A stretch of DNA of 64,000 nt from Zhongshania aliphaticivorans. GTDB lineage: Bacteria > Pseudomonadota > Gammaproteobacteria > Pseudomonadales > Spongiibacteraceae. Below are positions 8,219 to 17,673 of this stretch, in pieces; position 1 is the first letter of the stretch; each line of letters starts with the position of its first letter. Made by a program: the position numbers and the translations under genes. The stretch is from assembly GCF_902705875.1 (NCBI RefSeq), contig NZ_CACSIK010000001.1:543558-607557 (forward strand). The letters run 5' to 3'. Under the pieces are notes generated by a model that saw only the letters and a list, made by a program, of their open reading frames with translations, was not told the DNA's origin and searched no databases.

Positions 8219-9490
8219 ATGAATTTGCTCGTAATAGGCATTAATCACAATTCAGCGCCGGTTTCGGTTCGCGAACGGGTTGCGTTTGTGCCTGAGCATA
8301 TGATGCAAGCCTTAAATGACGCTGTGGGTACTACCGGTGTGTCTGAGTTGGCTATTTTGTCGACCTGTAATCGCACCGAGTTATATGGCATCGCGGAAGA
8401 AAGTGGCGATGCTGCAGCGGCGAGTATGCTGGATTGGCTGGCTGCGTATCACAATATTGATCGCGCCGAGTTAGGGGCTTGCATATATGATCATCGGCGC
8501 GATGCAGCTTTAAAGCACATGATGGAGGTTGCCGTTGGGCTTGATTCCATGGTGCTGGGTGAGCCGCAAATTTTAGGACAGATGAAGTCTGCTTATGCTG
8601 TGGCGGTCGATGCGGGCACGGCTAATGGAATCCTTCATCGCACTTTTGCACACATCTTTTCTGTTGCCAAGCGGGTGCGAACCGAGACTGCAGTGGGTGA
8701 GAATCCCGTGTCAGTTGCTTATGCGGCGGTAAATTTAACTCAGCATGTATTCTCTTCTTTAAGTAGTTGCACGGCCTTGCTTATCGGCGCGGGTGAAACC
8801 ATCGAGCTGGTTGCTCGTCACCTGCATGACAAGGGCGTGAAGCGTATTATTATTGCCAACCGCACGCTTGAGCGTGCCCGTGAGGTGGCGCAAAAGTTTG
8901 GTGCTGAGGCGGTAATGCTTGCAGATATTCCACACAGCCTTGTCGGGGCAGATATTGTTGTTGCGTCGACGGCGAGTCAGCTTCCAATCTTGGGTAAGGG
9001 CGCGGTAGAGGGTGCACTAAAAAAGCGCAAACATAGACCGATGGTGATGATCGATATTGCTGTGCCGCGCGATATTGAGGCGCAAGTTGCTGAGTTGCCA
9101 GACGTATATCTTTATACCGTGGATGATTTGCGCGAAATTGTTGAAGAAAATAAACGCGCTAGACAAGGTGAGGCTCGTAAGGCGAGTGACATTATTGCGC
9201 TGGCTCTAGATGAATGGGAATTGCAGCTGCGCGCCTTAGATGCGGTCGGTACAGTAAAGGATTACCGTGCTAAAGCTGAGCAATTACGTGATACAGAGCT
9301 TGACCGAGCGCTGCGGAATTTAGCCCGAGGCGACGATGCTGAGCGGGTATTAGAGCAACTGGCAAGAGGGTTAACGAATAAGTTAATTCACAGCCCAACT
9401 ACGCAAATAAAAGAAGCTGGCGCAAAAGGGCGTACCGATCTTGTACATTGGGCGCGAGAATTATTCCAGCTTAAAGACAGCGACTCCTGA
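8219..9490 (+). CDS. hemA: Glutamyl-tRNA reductase
   Basis: HemA reduces glutamyl-tRNA(Glu) to glutamate-1-semialdehyde, the first committed step of C5 tetrapyrrole synthesis. The catalytic Cys50 lies in LSTCNRTELYG. The His-Arg motif HLMEVAVGLDSMVLGEPQIL region and the NADPH-binding stretch LLIGAGETIELVARHL (about 183-198) follow, with a helical dimerisation tail. Length 423 is normal. It opens the hemA-prfA-prmC-moeB operon, divergent from the TPR-lolB side. The next gene begins 30 bases after its stop. Confidence 0.97.
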   Translation: MNLLVIGINHNSAPVSVRERVAFVPEHMMQALNDAVGTTGVSELAILSTCNRTELYGIAEESGDAAAASMLDWLAAYHNIDRAELGACIYDHRRDAALKHMMEVAVGLDSMVLGEPQILGQMKSAYAVAVDAGTANGILHRTFAHIFSVAKRVRTETAVGENPVSVAYAAVNLTQHVFSSLSSCTALLIGAGETIELVARHLHDKGVKRIIIANRTLERAREVAQKFGAEAVMLADIPHSLVGADIVVASTASQLPILGKGAVEGALKKRKHRPMVMIDIAVPRDIEAQVAELPDVYLYTVDDLREIVEENKRARQGEARKASDIIALALDEWELQLRALDAVGTVKDYRAKAEQLRDTELDRALRNLARGDDAERVLEQLARGLTNKLIHSPTTQIKEAGAKGRTDLVHWARELFQLKDSDS

Positions 9491-9520
9491 GCGCTGCCAC
9501 AACAAACAAAGTGAGAACAT

Positions 9521-10603
9521 ATGAAGGCCTCCATTGTCACTAAACTCGACAATTTGCTCGATCGCTATGAAGAGATTGGCGCACTTTTGAGTGATGGTGA
9601 AATTATTGCCAACCAAGACCGGTTCCGCGGCTTGTCTCGTGAATACGCTGAAATTGAACCTGTCGTCGAGGCTTATGGCCGCTACCGCCAGGTAGCAGAT
9701 GATATGGCCGAGGCTACCGCAATGCTGGCCGAAGACGACGCTGATATGCGAGAAATGGCTGAAGAGGAGATCGCCTCTGCTAAAGATCAACTAGAAGATT
9801 TGGAGCTAGAGCTGCAAACATTGCTGCTACCCCGAGACCCGAACGATTCGCATAATGTGTTTTTGGAGATACGGGCCGGCACGGGAGGCGATGAGGCGGC
9901 GATTTTTGCCGGTGATCTGTTTCGGATGTACTCCCGTTATGCTGAGCGCAAAGGTTGGCGTGTCGAGGTGTTAAGCGAGCGTCAGGGTGAGCACGGCGGC
10001 TTCAAAGAAGTAATAAGCCGAGTAGCAGGTAAAGAAGTGTATGGCCATCTTAAGTTTGAATCTGGCGCGCATCGGGTACAGCGAGTACCTGAGACCGAGT
10101 CACAGGGGCGTATTCACACATCAGCGTGCACCGTGGCGGTAATGGCTGAGCCAGAAGAGGCGGATGAAGTCGAGATTAATAAAGGTGATCTTCGTATTGA
10201 TACCTTTAGGTCTAGCGGCGCAGGTGGTCAGCACGTTAACACGACAGATTCGGCTGTGCGCATTGTGCATATTCCAACCGGTATTGTGGTTGAGTGCCAG
10301 GATGAGCGCTCACAACATAAAAATAAGGCTCGGGCGATGTCCTTGCTGGCGGCAAAAGTAAACGATGCTGCCAGTAGTAAATTGCAGCAAGATCAAGCCA
10401 CTGAGCGCCGTAATTTGGTGGGTAGTGGTGATCGCTCTGAGCGGATACGGACTTATAACTTCCCTCAAGGGCGGGTAACGGATCACCGTATAAATTTAAC
10501 CTTATATAAGCTGGATGAGTTTGTACAAGGTGATGTTGATTGTGTGGTGTCACCGTTGCGGCAGGAATACCAAGCGGATCTTTTGGCTGCTTTGGCTGAA
10601 TAA
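9521..10603 (+). CDS. prfA: Peptide chain release factor 1
   Basis: RF1 reads UAA and UAG and triggers peptide release. The 360-residue protein has the catalytic GGQ at 235-237 ([10 protein letters not shown]), whose Gln is methylated by the product of the next gene. The tripeptide anticodon is P-E-T (190-192), a variant of the RF1 PxT pattern. The start ATG is 30 bases after the hemA stop, with a weak GTGAGAA ribosome site. Its stop overlaps the prmC start. Confidence 0.97.
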   Translation: MKASIVTKLDNLLDRYEEIGALLSDGEIIANQDRFRGLSREYAEIEPVVEAYGRYRQVADDMAEATAMLAEDDADMREMAEEEIASAKDQLEDLELELQTLLLPRDPNDSHNVFLEIRAGTGGDEAAIFAGDLFRMYSRYAERKGWRVEVLSERQGEHGGFKEVISRVAGKEVYGHLKFESGAHRVQRVPETESQGRIHTSACTVAVMAEPEEADEVEINKGDLRIDTFRSSGAGGQHVNTTDSAVRIVHIPTGIVVECQDERSQHKNKARAMSLLAAKVNDAASSKLQQDQATERRNLVGSGDRSERIRTYNFPQGRVTDHRINLTLYKLDEFVQGDVDCVVSPLRQEYQADLLAALAE

Positions 10604-11460
10604 TGACGGCTTCACCGGTGGCAAACTTGACCATTGCCGATGCGATGGCAATGCGTGAGCGTCTGCGTAAAGTCAGTGATACCCCTGACTTAGATGTCGC
10701 CTTACTGCTTTGTGAATGCCTAGCTAAGCCGCGAAGTTATTTATATAGCTGGCCTGAGCGAGAGTTAGATTTAGCACAAATTCAGCGATATCTCTCTCTT
10801 CTGGCACGCCGGATTGACGGTGAGCCCATTGCACATATTTTAGCTAGACGGGATTTTTGGTCACTGCCTTTAGCGGTGTCTCCGGCGACGTTGATTCCGC
10901 GACCCGACACCGAATGCTTGGTAGAGCGGGCGCTGGAAATGCTTGCTGAGCAGGATAGCCCAGCCATTTTAGATTTAGGCACGGGCACGGGGGCGATTGC
11001 CTTGGCAATAGGTTCGGAGAGAGCAGACGCACAGGTGGTGGCATCTGATTTTTTTCCAGAGGTGGTCGCGCTCGCTGAGCAGAATCGCATAGCATTAGCC
11101 GTCTCAAATGTGCGGGTTATTTGCTCAAATTGGTTTTCTAGTATGAAGGGATTACGCTTTAAGCTGATAGTCAGTAATCCACCTTATATTGACCCACAAG
11201 ATCCACATTTAGACGAGGGGGATGTTCGGTTTGAACCTCGCTCGGCGTTAGTCGCCGGCAATAAAGGCATGGCTGATCTGTTCAGTATTATTGGTGAGGC
11301 GCCCAATTTTTTATTGCCCGGTGGTGAATTATTACTGGAACACGGATTTGATCAGGGCGCGTTGGTGCGCCAGGCCTTACGTGATCGGGGTTTTGTGAGC
11401 GTTGCGTCGCGAAACGATTACGGTGGCAATGAGCGAATTAGTTGGGGTACCTGGACATGA
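10603..11460 (+). CDS. prmC: Peptide chain release factor N5-glutamine methyltransferase
   Basis: PrmC (HemK) methylates the GGQ glutamine of RF1 and RF2. The 285-residue protein has a helical N-terminal substrate domain, the SAM motif LDLGTGTGAIAL (113-124) and the catalytic SNPPY (181-185). The start ATG overlaps the prfA stop as TAATG, so the enzyme is translationally coupled to its substrate. Its own stop overlaps the moeB start. Confidence 0.97.
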   Translation: MTASPVANLTIADAMAMRERLRKVSDTPDLDVALLLCECLAKPRSYLYSWPERELDLAQIQRYLSLLARRIDGEPIAHILARRDFWSLPLAVSPATLIPRPDTECLVERALEMLAEQDSPAILDLGTGTGAIALAIGSERADAQVVASDFFPEVVALAEQNRIALAVSNVRVICSNWFSSMKGLRFKLIVSNPPYIDPQDPHLDEGDVRFEPRSALVAGNKGMADLFSIIGEAPNFLLPGGELLLEHGFDQGALVRQALRDRGFVSVASRNDYGGNERISWGTWT

Positions 11461-12218
11461 TGACTGATGAGCAGTTATTGCGTTATAGCCGCCATATTTT
11501 ACTGCCTGATTTAGATGTTGAAGGGCAGCAGTTACTTCTTAATAGCAAGGTATTAATTGTCGGTATGGGGGGCTTGGGCTGCCCTGTTGCCTTATACCTT
11601 GCGGCATCGGGGGTGGGTGAATTGCATCTGGTCGATGATGATACGGTTGAATTGAGTAACTTGCAGCGTCAAATCGCACATGGTCAATCTGATATTGGTC
11701 GCCCTAAAGTGGAGTCGGTAGCCGACAGTGTGAGTGCCATAAATCCTGATGTAGAGCTTGTGTTAATGCCTTCTCGTTTAGCTGGGCAGGCGCTAAAGGA
11801 TGCCGTTGCAAGCGTGGATGTGGTGGTGGATGCCAGTGATAATTTCTCAACGCGTTTTGCACTTAATGAAGCCTGCGTGAAAGCTCGGCGGCCATTAATT
11901 TCTGGTGCTGCCATTCGAGGCGAAGCGCAGTTAAGCGTATTCGATTTTAGGCGACCTGACTCGCCTTGCTACCGATGTCTTTATCATGATGAAGGTAATG
12001 ATTCGGCTTTAAACTGTGCCGAAAGTGGTGTGCTTGCCCCTATTGTTGGAATGATGGGGTGTATGCAGGCGCTTGAAACATTAAAGTGTCTTGCTGGTAT
12101 CGGAGAAACCTTAGTGGGGCGTGTGCTTTTTATTGACGGAATCAGTATGGATATTCGTCAATTGCAATTACGTCGCGATCCAGCTTGCCCTGTTTGTCGC
12201 TTACGCGAGACAGTTTGA
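11457..12218 (+). CDS. moeB: HesA/MoeB/ThiF-family adenylyltransferase
   Basis: MoeB-type enzymes adenylate the C-terminus of a small sulfur-carrier protein such as MoaD or ThiS. The Rossmann ATP loop VGMGGLG (35-41), the LSNLQRQ segment, the conserved NCAESGVLAP cysteine, and two Zn-binding CxxC pairs (CYRC and CPVC) are present. No rhodanese domain follows, as in E. coli MoeB. The start is ATG 11457, overlapping the prmC stop in ATGATGA; a second ATG follows directly. The position after prmC matches Pseudomonas moeB. ThiF-like activity cannot be excluded from sequence alone. Confidence 0.88.
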   Translation: MMTDEQLLRYSRHILLPDLDVEGQQLLLNSKVLIVGMGGLGCPVALYLAASGVGELHLVDDDTVELSNLQRQIAHGQSDIGRPKVESVADSVSAINPDVELVLMPSRLAGQALKDAVASVDVVVDASDNFSTRFALNEACVKARRPLISGAAIRGEAQLSVFDFRRPDSPCYRCLYHDEGNDSALNCAESGVLAPIVGMMGCMQALETLKCLAGIGETLVGRVLFIDGISMDIRQLQLRRDPACPVCRLRETV

Positions 12219-12358
12219 ACCCCTAATGAATTGGCATATGGGGGATATTCTGCGTGTTGCAGACACTGTTGAATTGCCTTGAAAAAGACGAGTTGGCCCA
12301 GTTGCTACTGAATGATGCTAGAATGGCTGATTATTGAGCAATGTAAGAAGATTGTATT

Positions 12359-13726
12359 TTGTTAAAAAAGTTGTTTGGATCAGGTAAGCCTACCGCACCA
12401 GAGAATACTGCTGTCACTGACACAGCACGTGCAGCTACGACTCCTGCTACGCAAAGTAAGCGTGGCAATGGACCTAAACGTGGAGGGCGCAAAAAAAATC
12501 CTGCAGCGCCTGCGGCAAAAAAGAATTGGTTAATAACAGAGTTTGAGGTTGCTCCTGAAGAGGGGAAAACACGCTTTCACGACCTTGATCTTGATTTAAC
12601 CCTAATGCGTGGCATTTCGGATACCGGTTTTAAATATTGTTCGCCTATTCAGGCTGCTTCTCTTCCCCATACCCTCCGTGGCAATGATGTTATCGGCAAG
12701 GCCCAAACGGGAACCGGCAAAACGGCGGCTTTTTTAATCACCATATTTAATGACCTGCTAAGTAATCCAATTGACGAAGAGCGCTTTGCTGGTGAGCCGC
12801 GAGCTCTAGTTATTGCGCCAACCCGAGAGTTGGTTGTCCAAATTGGTGAAGACGCACGTCAATTGGGGAAATACTGCGGTTTAAATGTTGTGACCTTAAT
12901 TGGTGGCATGGATTATCAAAAGCAGCAGGATAAGTTAGCCGGTTTGGTGGATATTGTGGTTGCAACACCGGGTCGTCTTTTGGATTTTGAAGGGCGTAAA
13001 GACCTCTATCTTGATCAAATAGAGATTTTGGTTATTGATGAAGCTGACCGCATGTTGGACATGGGATTTATTCCTCAGGTAAAACGCATCGTGCGTTCTT
13101 GTCCCCGTAAAACGCATCGCCAAACACTGTTGTTTAGTGCCACGTTTACTGACGATATTATTCGTCTTACAGAGCAGTGGACTGAGCAGCCGGTTAATAT
13201 TGAAATTGAACCCGAGAGTGTGGCGACAGATACGGTTGATCAAAAGGTTTATTTAGTCGAATCCCAAGACAAGTTTACCTTGCTGCTCAATATCGTTAAG
13301 CAGGACAGCGCCAAGAGCGTGATTGTTTTTGCTAATCGCCGGGATGAAACTCGCCGTTTATTTGAAAAAATGCAAAGAAATGGCATTCGCTGCGGTATTT
13401 TGTCTGGTGAAATTCCCCAGAACAAACGCTCTAGAACGCTACAGCAATTTAAAGATGGTGATATTGAGTGTTTGGTGGCGACAGATGTTGCGGGCCGAGG
13501 GATTCATGTTAATGGCGTAAGCCATGTTATTAACTATACCTTGCCTGAAGACGCCGACGATTATGTGCATCGTATTGGTCGTACAGGTCGTGCTGGTGCA
13601 ACCGGTACTTCCATTAGTTTTGCTTGTGAAGATGACGCCTTCTTGTTACCGGGTATAGAAGCTGAGCTAGGGATGAAGTTACCCTGTGAGCGTCCGCCGG
13701 AGCATTTGGTTAACAACAAGCGGTAA
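12359..13726 (+). CDS. rhlB: ATP-dependent DEAD-box RNA helicase RhlB
   Basis: The 455-residue protein has a basic Ala/Thr/Lys-rich N-terminal extension (about 8-55) followed by a full DEAD-box core: Q-motif with FKYCSPIQ, Walker A AQTGTGKT (115-122), [13 protein letters not shown] (227-230), SAT (260-262), VATDVAGRG and [10 protein letters not shown]. The core and the C-terminal CERPPEHL tail resemble Pseudomonas RhlB, a degradosome-associated helicase. The start codon is TTG and the ribosome site is modest (AAGAAG about ten bases upstream). The N-terminal basic region could bind RNA. Assignment to RhlB rather than another DEAD-box paralogue rests on similarity. Confidence 0.87.
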   Translation: MLKKLFGSGKPTAPENTAVTDTARAATTPATQSKRGNGPKRGGRKKNPAAPAAKKNWLITEFEVAPEEGKTRFHDLDLDLTLMRGISDTGFKYCSPIQAASLPHTLRGNDVIGKAQTGTGKTAAFLITIFNDLLSNPIDEERFAGEPRALVIAPTRELVVQIGEDARQLGKYCGLNVVTLIGGMDYQKQQDKLAGLVDIVVATPGRLLDFEGRKDLYLDQIEILVIDEADRMLDMGFIPQVKRIVRSCPRKTHRQTLLFSATFTDDIIRLTEQWTEQPVNIEIEPESVATDTVDQKVYLVESQDKFTLLLNIVKQDSAKSVIVFANRRDETRRLFEKMQRNGIRCGILSGEIPQNKRSRTLQQFKDGDIECLVATDVAGRGIHVNGVSHVINYTLPEDADDYVHRIGRTGRAGATGTSISFACEDDAFLLPGIEAELGMKLPCERPPEHLVNNKR

Positions 13727-13746
13727 ACGTATTAGGCAGCTGCGGT

Positions 13747-14478
13747 TTAGGTTTTGTCCTTAAGGCGCTCTACCCACATCAAGGTCCCGCCACAGACTGC
13801 GGCGGGCATAATAAATAAATTCAATATCGGCACCATGGTGCCAAGCATGACGAGTGCGCCAAAACTAGCACTTGTGCCTCTTTGACTTGAAATTCGTTTT
13901 CGAGCTTCTTTAAAACTGAGCTTATGATTATCCATAGGATAGTCGCAATACTCTATTGCCATCATCCACGCGTTCAAGGCAAACCATAATATCGGCGCTA
14001 ATGGTGATATGACAAAGCTTGCGATCAGGGTAAGAATGGCAAAGCCAAGGTAGTAGGCTAATTTTTGGCATTCTCGACCAATACTTTTTGGAAAGCTGGC
14101 TATGGCCATCGCAATGGTTTCGCGGCCGGATACTTCTTGACCAGTTAGCATTTCTTCTACTTTTTCTGCTAGTAGGCCATTAAATGGGGCGGCGATGATA
14201 TTAGCGACCGTGCTAAATATATACATGACAATGGCAAGTACCAATATCACGGCAAGTGGCCACAATACCCATCGCAAAAAATCTAGCCAGTTTGGTAGCC
14301 AGTCAATAACTTGGTTTATCCAGCCAGACATGGCCTCCAGCGTTAGGGTGGTGAAAGCGCCAAATATAATGACATTGATCAGCAGTGGAATGGCAACAAA
14401 TAAGCGTATGCCAGGTTGGCGTATTATTTTGAAACCGCGTAATAAATAATCTGGGCCGCTTAATGGGCGTACAGTCAT
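13747..14478 (-). CDS. cysZ: Sulfate transporter CysZ
   Basis: The 243-residue membrane protein matches CysZ, a high-affinity sulfate importer feeding cysteine synthesis. Family signatures are present in order: GFKIIRQPGIRLFVAIPLL, the transmembrane stretch LRWVLWPLAVILVLAIVMYIF, NIIAAPFNGLLAE, EYCDYPMDNHKLSFKEAR and LNLFIMPAAVCGGTLMWVER. About four membrane segments are visible. It converges with rhlB and stands alone, without cys neighbours. Confidence 0.93.
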   Translation of the reverse strand: MTVRPLSGPDYLLRGFKIIRQPGIRLFVAIPLLINVIIFGAFTTLTLEAMSGWINQVIDWLPNWLDFLRWVLWPLAVILVLAIVMYIFSTVANIIAAPFNGLLAEKVEEMLTGQEVSGRETIAMAIASFPKSIGRECQKLAYYLGFAILTLIASFVISPLAPILWFALNAWMMAIEYCDYPMDNHKLSFKEARKRISSQRGTSASFGALVMLGTMVPILNLFIMPAAVCGGTLMWVERLKDKT

Positions 14479-14677
14479 TGTGATTCTGTCCTGTGGCCAA
14501 GCAGAGAGCCTGTTGTGAGGTGATTCGCTTTTCTGGAAAATTATTATGCGTTTTGAATGTGCCTGTCGGCAAGGCCTGAGTTAACATATCTAGATAAATC
14601 ACTAGGGCTTGTTCGTTGCTGAGAATTGGGTTTTGGTGATGTTTTTAAAAAATAATCTAGGCATAGGGAGAGGTCTG

Positions 14678-15043
14678 ATGAAAGGGTTTAATGCGATTTG
14701 GCTGCTAGTATTGCTTACCAGTGTCAGTTACTTACAGGCAGATGATTTGGGTGAGTCTTATAACGTCATGTGCAGTAAAATGAAGTCATGTGCGCTGCAA
14801 AGCATAGGTGAGGCTAATTTAAGTCCGGCTATGCGAGACATGGTGATGACGCAATTGGAAGGGGCTTGTGTGTCTGTGCAGCAGCAATTTGGCAACGTGG
14901 CTGACACTCACCCATTATATGGGGCTGCCTCCAAGTGCTTGAGTTCAATGGCGAAATTAAGCTGTGATGAAATTGAAAATATGAATGACGAGCCGACACC
15001 CGCGTGTGCTAGTTATGAGAAAATGGCAGCGAGTTATCCCTAA
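14678..15043 (+). CDS. Small secreted cysteine-rich protein of unknown function
   Basis: The frame is open from 14609, but ATG 14678 has GGGAGAGG seven bases upstream and gives a clean Sec signal peptide (MKGFNAIWLLVLLTSVSYLQA). The mature part of about 100 residues has six Cys, two in MCSKMKSC and the rest spread, consistent with three disulfides in the periplasm. It is largely helical and acidic. I do not recognise the family. It converges with a CWC-type Cys-rich protein, the two genes being directly adjacent. Confidence 0.75.
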   Translation: MKGFNAIWLLVLLTSVSYLQADDLGESYNVMCSKMKSCALQSIGEANLSPAMRDMVMTQLEGACVSVQQQFGNVADTHPLYGAASKCLSSMAKLSCDEIENMNDEPTPACASYEKMAASYP

Positions 15044-15256
15044 CTAAGTTTTATTTACTTGGCCACATTGAGGGCATACGCAGCGTTTTTTTGAATCCCT
15101 AGCCACCTTTTGTAAAGTCGTTTTATCAATGATGGCTGTCATGCACCAGCAACTTGAGGAAGGCTTGCCTGCGGCGATTGCGCATTGATTCTTTTGTTCG
15201 CAAAGTGGGCAGCGATCGGGGGCGTGGGTAGCTGTAGCTGCGCTAAAAGTCGGCAT
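15044..15256 (-). CDS. Cysteine-rich CWC family protein
   Basis: The 70-residue protein has CPLCEQKNQCAIA, SSSCWCMTA and CVCPQCG, matching the small cysteine-rich CWC family (named after its C-W-C motif), which probably binds metal. There is no signal peptide, so it should be cytoplasmic. The gene ends exactly where the preceding plus-strand gene ends and starts 35 bases before the Smr gene, so its promoter overlaps the 5' region of that gene. Function is unknown. Confidence 0.8.
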   Translation of the reverse strand: MPTFSAATATHAPDRCPLCEQKNQCAIAAGKPSSSCWCMTAIIDKTTLQKVARDSKKRCVCPQCGQVNKT

Positions 15257-15290
15257 TTAATCCTTTCCTAGAGTACCGGAGGCGGTGAGC

Positions 15291-15872
15291 ATGAGTGATG
15301 AAGATAGATTGTTCGCTGAAGAGATGGTCGGTGTCAAACGCTTGGTGGCAGATCGTCGTGTTGTTATAAAAAAAGATGGAAGTGATGAGGTGAATATTGC
15401 TGCGCGTCGTGCCGCGGCAACGGCTGATAGCGGAGTTCGTAACTTTTTATCGACTTCTGATGTTGAATTGCTAGATCCGTATTATGTATTGGAATTTCAG
15501 CGTGAAGGGGTTCAGCACGGTGTATTCCGACGTTTAAAGCAAGGTAAGTATGCTATTGAGGCTCGGCTCGATTTACATAAGATGAGCGTTGAGCAGGCGC
15601 GTATACAAGTTTTCGATTTTATTAGCGAAGCAATGAAAGCAGATTTACGCACTATTATGATTGTGCATGGGCGCGGTCATCACAGTGAGTCCAAAGGCGC
15701 AGTCATCAAGTCCTATGTTAACCGCTGGCTACCTGAATTAGAGGCGGTGCAAGGTTTTTGCAGTGCGCAGCCGCAACATGGTGGGGCGGGGGCGGTTTAT
15801 ATAATGTTGAAAAAAAGTGAGCGGAAAAAACAAGAAAATCGCGACCGATTTACCCGTGGTCGCAGTAGTTAG
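15291..15872 (+). CDS. smrA: Smr-domain protein, SmrA-like
   Basis: The 193-residue protein has an N-terminal region of about 85 residues and a C-terminal Smr (MutS2-related) domain. The signatures are LDLHKMSVEQARIQVFDFI, MIVHGRGHHSESKGAVIKSYV and the glycine-rich QHGGAGAVYIMLK. Smr domains act as nicking or RNA endonucleases in some proteins. I start at ATG 15291 because GGAGG lies eight bases upstream; an in-frame GTG at 15285 is too close to it. The VHGRGH form resembles SmrA rather than SmrB. Substrate unknown. Confidence 0.85.
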   Translation: MSDEDRLFAEEMVGVKRLVADRRVVIKKDGSDEVNIAARRAAATADSGVRNFLSTSDVELLDPYYVLEFQREGVQHGVFRRLKQGKYAIEARLDLHKMSVEQARIQVFDFISEAMKADLRTIMIVHGRGHHSESKGAVIKSYVNRWLPELEAVQGFCSAQPQHGGAGAVYIMLKKSERKKQENRDRFTRGRSS

Positions 15873-15890
15873 TTCCGCTGTATGCTGGGC

Positions 15891-16181
15891 TTATAGTGCC
15901 CCTTTGCTTTCTAATGCGGCGACGTGCTCGAGAGAATTGCGGTGCTCTTTGGCATAGCTAAGTACGGTCCGGCCACTTTTGTCGGTAGCATTCAGGTCGC
16001 GCCCTGTTTCCAGAAACATACCTATGAAAAGCGCGAAGTCATCTGCACGCATACTTTGATAGGCTTTTAGTAGGGCGTGAAAGTCGCGGTTGGTACCTAG
16101 CTTGGGTTCGGAGTCGAGAAATTCACGCACGCGTGATTCCGTCCAAACTTCGTCCAATACCTTTTCTTTATCTTTTTTCAT
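15891..16181 (-). CDS. PA4642-like small protein with ankyrin-like C-terminus
   Basis: The 96-residue protein starts with lysine/aspartate-rich MKKDKEKVLDEVWTESRVREFL and has a central FHALLKAYQSMRADDFALFI segment. The C-terminal part (TGRDLNATDKSGRTVLSYA) resembles half an ankyrin repeat. From memory it corresponds to the conserved PA4642 family of Pseudomonas, whose function is unknown. It lies 32 bases upstream of gatB on the same strand but in the order PA4642-like after gatB in transcription, so it may be the last gene of the gatCAB transcript. Confidence 0.7.
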   Translation of the reverse strand: MKKDKEKVLDEVWTESRVREFLDSEPKLGTNRDFHALLKAYQSMRADDFALFIGMFLETGRDLNATDKSGRTVLSYAKEHRNSLEHVAALESKGAL

Positions 16182-16204
16182 AAAACAATGTCTACCTTGC
16201 TGAT

Positions 16205-16224
16205 TCGGCGGGCTTAGCCGCCGA
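16205..16224 (+). terminator. Hairpin across the gatB stop, terminator-like on the plus strand
   Basis: TCGGCGG (16205-16211) and CCGCCGA (16218-16224) form a perfect 7-bp GC-rich stem with loop GCTTAG, followed on the plus strand by GTTTTTC. The gatB stop codon lies in the loop. On the minus strand there is no T-run, so if it terminates, it would stop plus-strand read-through from the Smr gene. Confidence 0.35.
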
Positions 16225-17662
16225 GTTTTTCATTTAAAAGCGCGTTTATGACGCCGGGGTTAGCTTGGCCTTTTGAGGCTTTCATTATTTGCCCCACAAA
16301 AAAGCCCAGCATTTTTTTGCGTTTGCCGTCGTCAGCGGCACGAAATTGTTCAACTTGATCTGGGTTTGCGGCCAGAACGTCATCGACCATGGCGCCAATT
16401 GCGCCACTGTCTGACACTTGCTTTAAGCCCTTACTGTCGATGATGGCGTCGGCGCTGTCACCCTCTTTGTTCCAGAGTGCATCAAACACTTGTTTGGCGA
16501 TTTTACCGGAAATGCTGTTGTCGCGAATACGTTGAATTAATCCGCCCAGTTGTTCGGCGCTGACGGGGCTTTGAGTAATAGTCAGGTTGTCCCGGTTTAG
16601 CGCTGCGGAGAGTTCACCGTTCACCCAGTTGGCGGCTAATTTAGCGTCACCGGCACTGCTAGCGGCGGTTTCAAAATAGTCGGCAATGGGGCGTTCGCTT
16701 GTGAGTAAGCCTGCGTCGTAGGCCGACAGACCAAAATCGCTCTCAAAACGCTGGCGTTTTGCGTCTGGCAGCTCTGGCATGCCAGCCTGCAGTTCGTCGA
16801 TGACAGATTGTTCAACGTGAACAGGTAGCAGGTCGGGGCAGGGGAAGTAACGGTAATCGTTGGCTTCTTCCTTGCTGCGCATGGGACGAGTTTCGTTTTT
16901 GTCGCTATCGTATAAGCGGGTTTCCTGCTTAACCTTACCACCGTCTTCGATGAGTTCGATTTGCCGCAGCACTTCGGTTTTGATGGCGCGCTCAACAAAG
17001 CGAAAGGAGTTGATGTTCTTTAATTCGGCACGGGTGCCGTATTCTTCTTGGCCCTTGGGGCGCACCGAGACATTGGCGTCACAACGTAAAGAGCCTTGCG
17101 ACATATCGCCGTCGGAAATGCCAAGGTAGGTCACAATAGAATGAATTTTCCGCAGGTAGGCGACGGCTTCTTCAGCACTGCGCATATCAGGCTCTGAGAC
17201 AATCTCGATTAATGGGGTGCCGGCTCTATTGAGGTCTATGCCAGACATACCCTGATAATCTTCGTGTAGTGATTTACCCGCGTCTTCTTCTAAGTGGGCA
17301 TGGTGTACCCGAATGCTGCGGGTGCTGCCATCACTCAGGGTGATTTCGACAATACCTGGCCCAACAATGGGAAAGTCCATTTGGGTGGTTTGGTAGCCTT
17401 TGGGTAGGTCGGGGTAAAAATAGTTTTTTCGGTCAAATACTGAGTCGCGGCAAATATCGGCATCAATGGCTAGGCCAAACAGAATTGCCTTTTTTACCGC
17501 TGCTTCGTTTAACACCGGCAAAGTGCCAGGCATGGCTAAATCAACAGCACTTGCTTGGGTGTTAGCGCCGGCACCGAAGGCGGTGCTAGAGCCAGAAAAA
17601 ATTTTAGACTGTGTGGTGAGCTGGACGTGAATTTCCAGACCAATTACAACTTCCCATTCCAT
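16214..17662 (-). CDS. gatB: Asp-tRNA(Asn)/Glu-tRNA(Gln) amidotransferase subunit B
   Basis: GatB binds the misacylated tRNA and phosphorylates its side chain. The 482-residue protein has the N-terminal IGLEIHVQL, the [12 protein letters not shown] and [18 protein letters not shown] segments, and a C-terminal YqeY-like helical domain ([25 protein letters not shown]). Full length for the family. It follows gatA by 11 bases on the minus strand. Confidence 0.97.
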   Translation of the reverse strand: MEWEVVIGLEIHVQLTTQSKIFSGSSTAFGAGANTQASAVDLAMPGTLPVLNEAAVKKAILFGLAIDADICRDSVFDRKNYFYPDLPKGYQTTQMDFPIVGPGIVEITLSDGSTRSIRVHHAHLEEDAGKSLHEDYQGMSGIDLNRAGTPLIEIVSEPDMRSAEEAVAYLRKIHSIVTYLGISDGDMSQGSLRCDANVSVRPKGQEEYGTRAELKNINSFRFVERAIKTEVLRQIELIEDGGKVKQETRLYDSDKNETRPMRSKEEANDYRYFPCPDLLPVHVEQSVIDELQAGMPELPDAKRQRFESDFGLSAYDAGLLTSERPIADYFETAASSAGDAKLAANWVNGELSAALNRDNLTITQSPVSAEQLGGLIQRIRDNSISGKIAKQVFDALWNKEGDSADAIIDSKGLKQVSDSGAIGAMVDDVLAANPDQVEQFRAADDGKRKKMLGFFVGQIMKASKGQANPGVINALLNEKLGG

Positions 17663-17673
17663 AGTCGCTTTCC

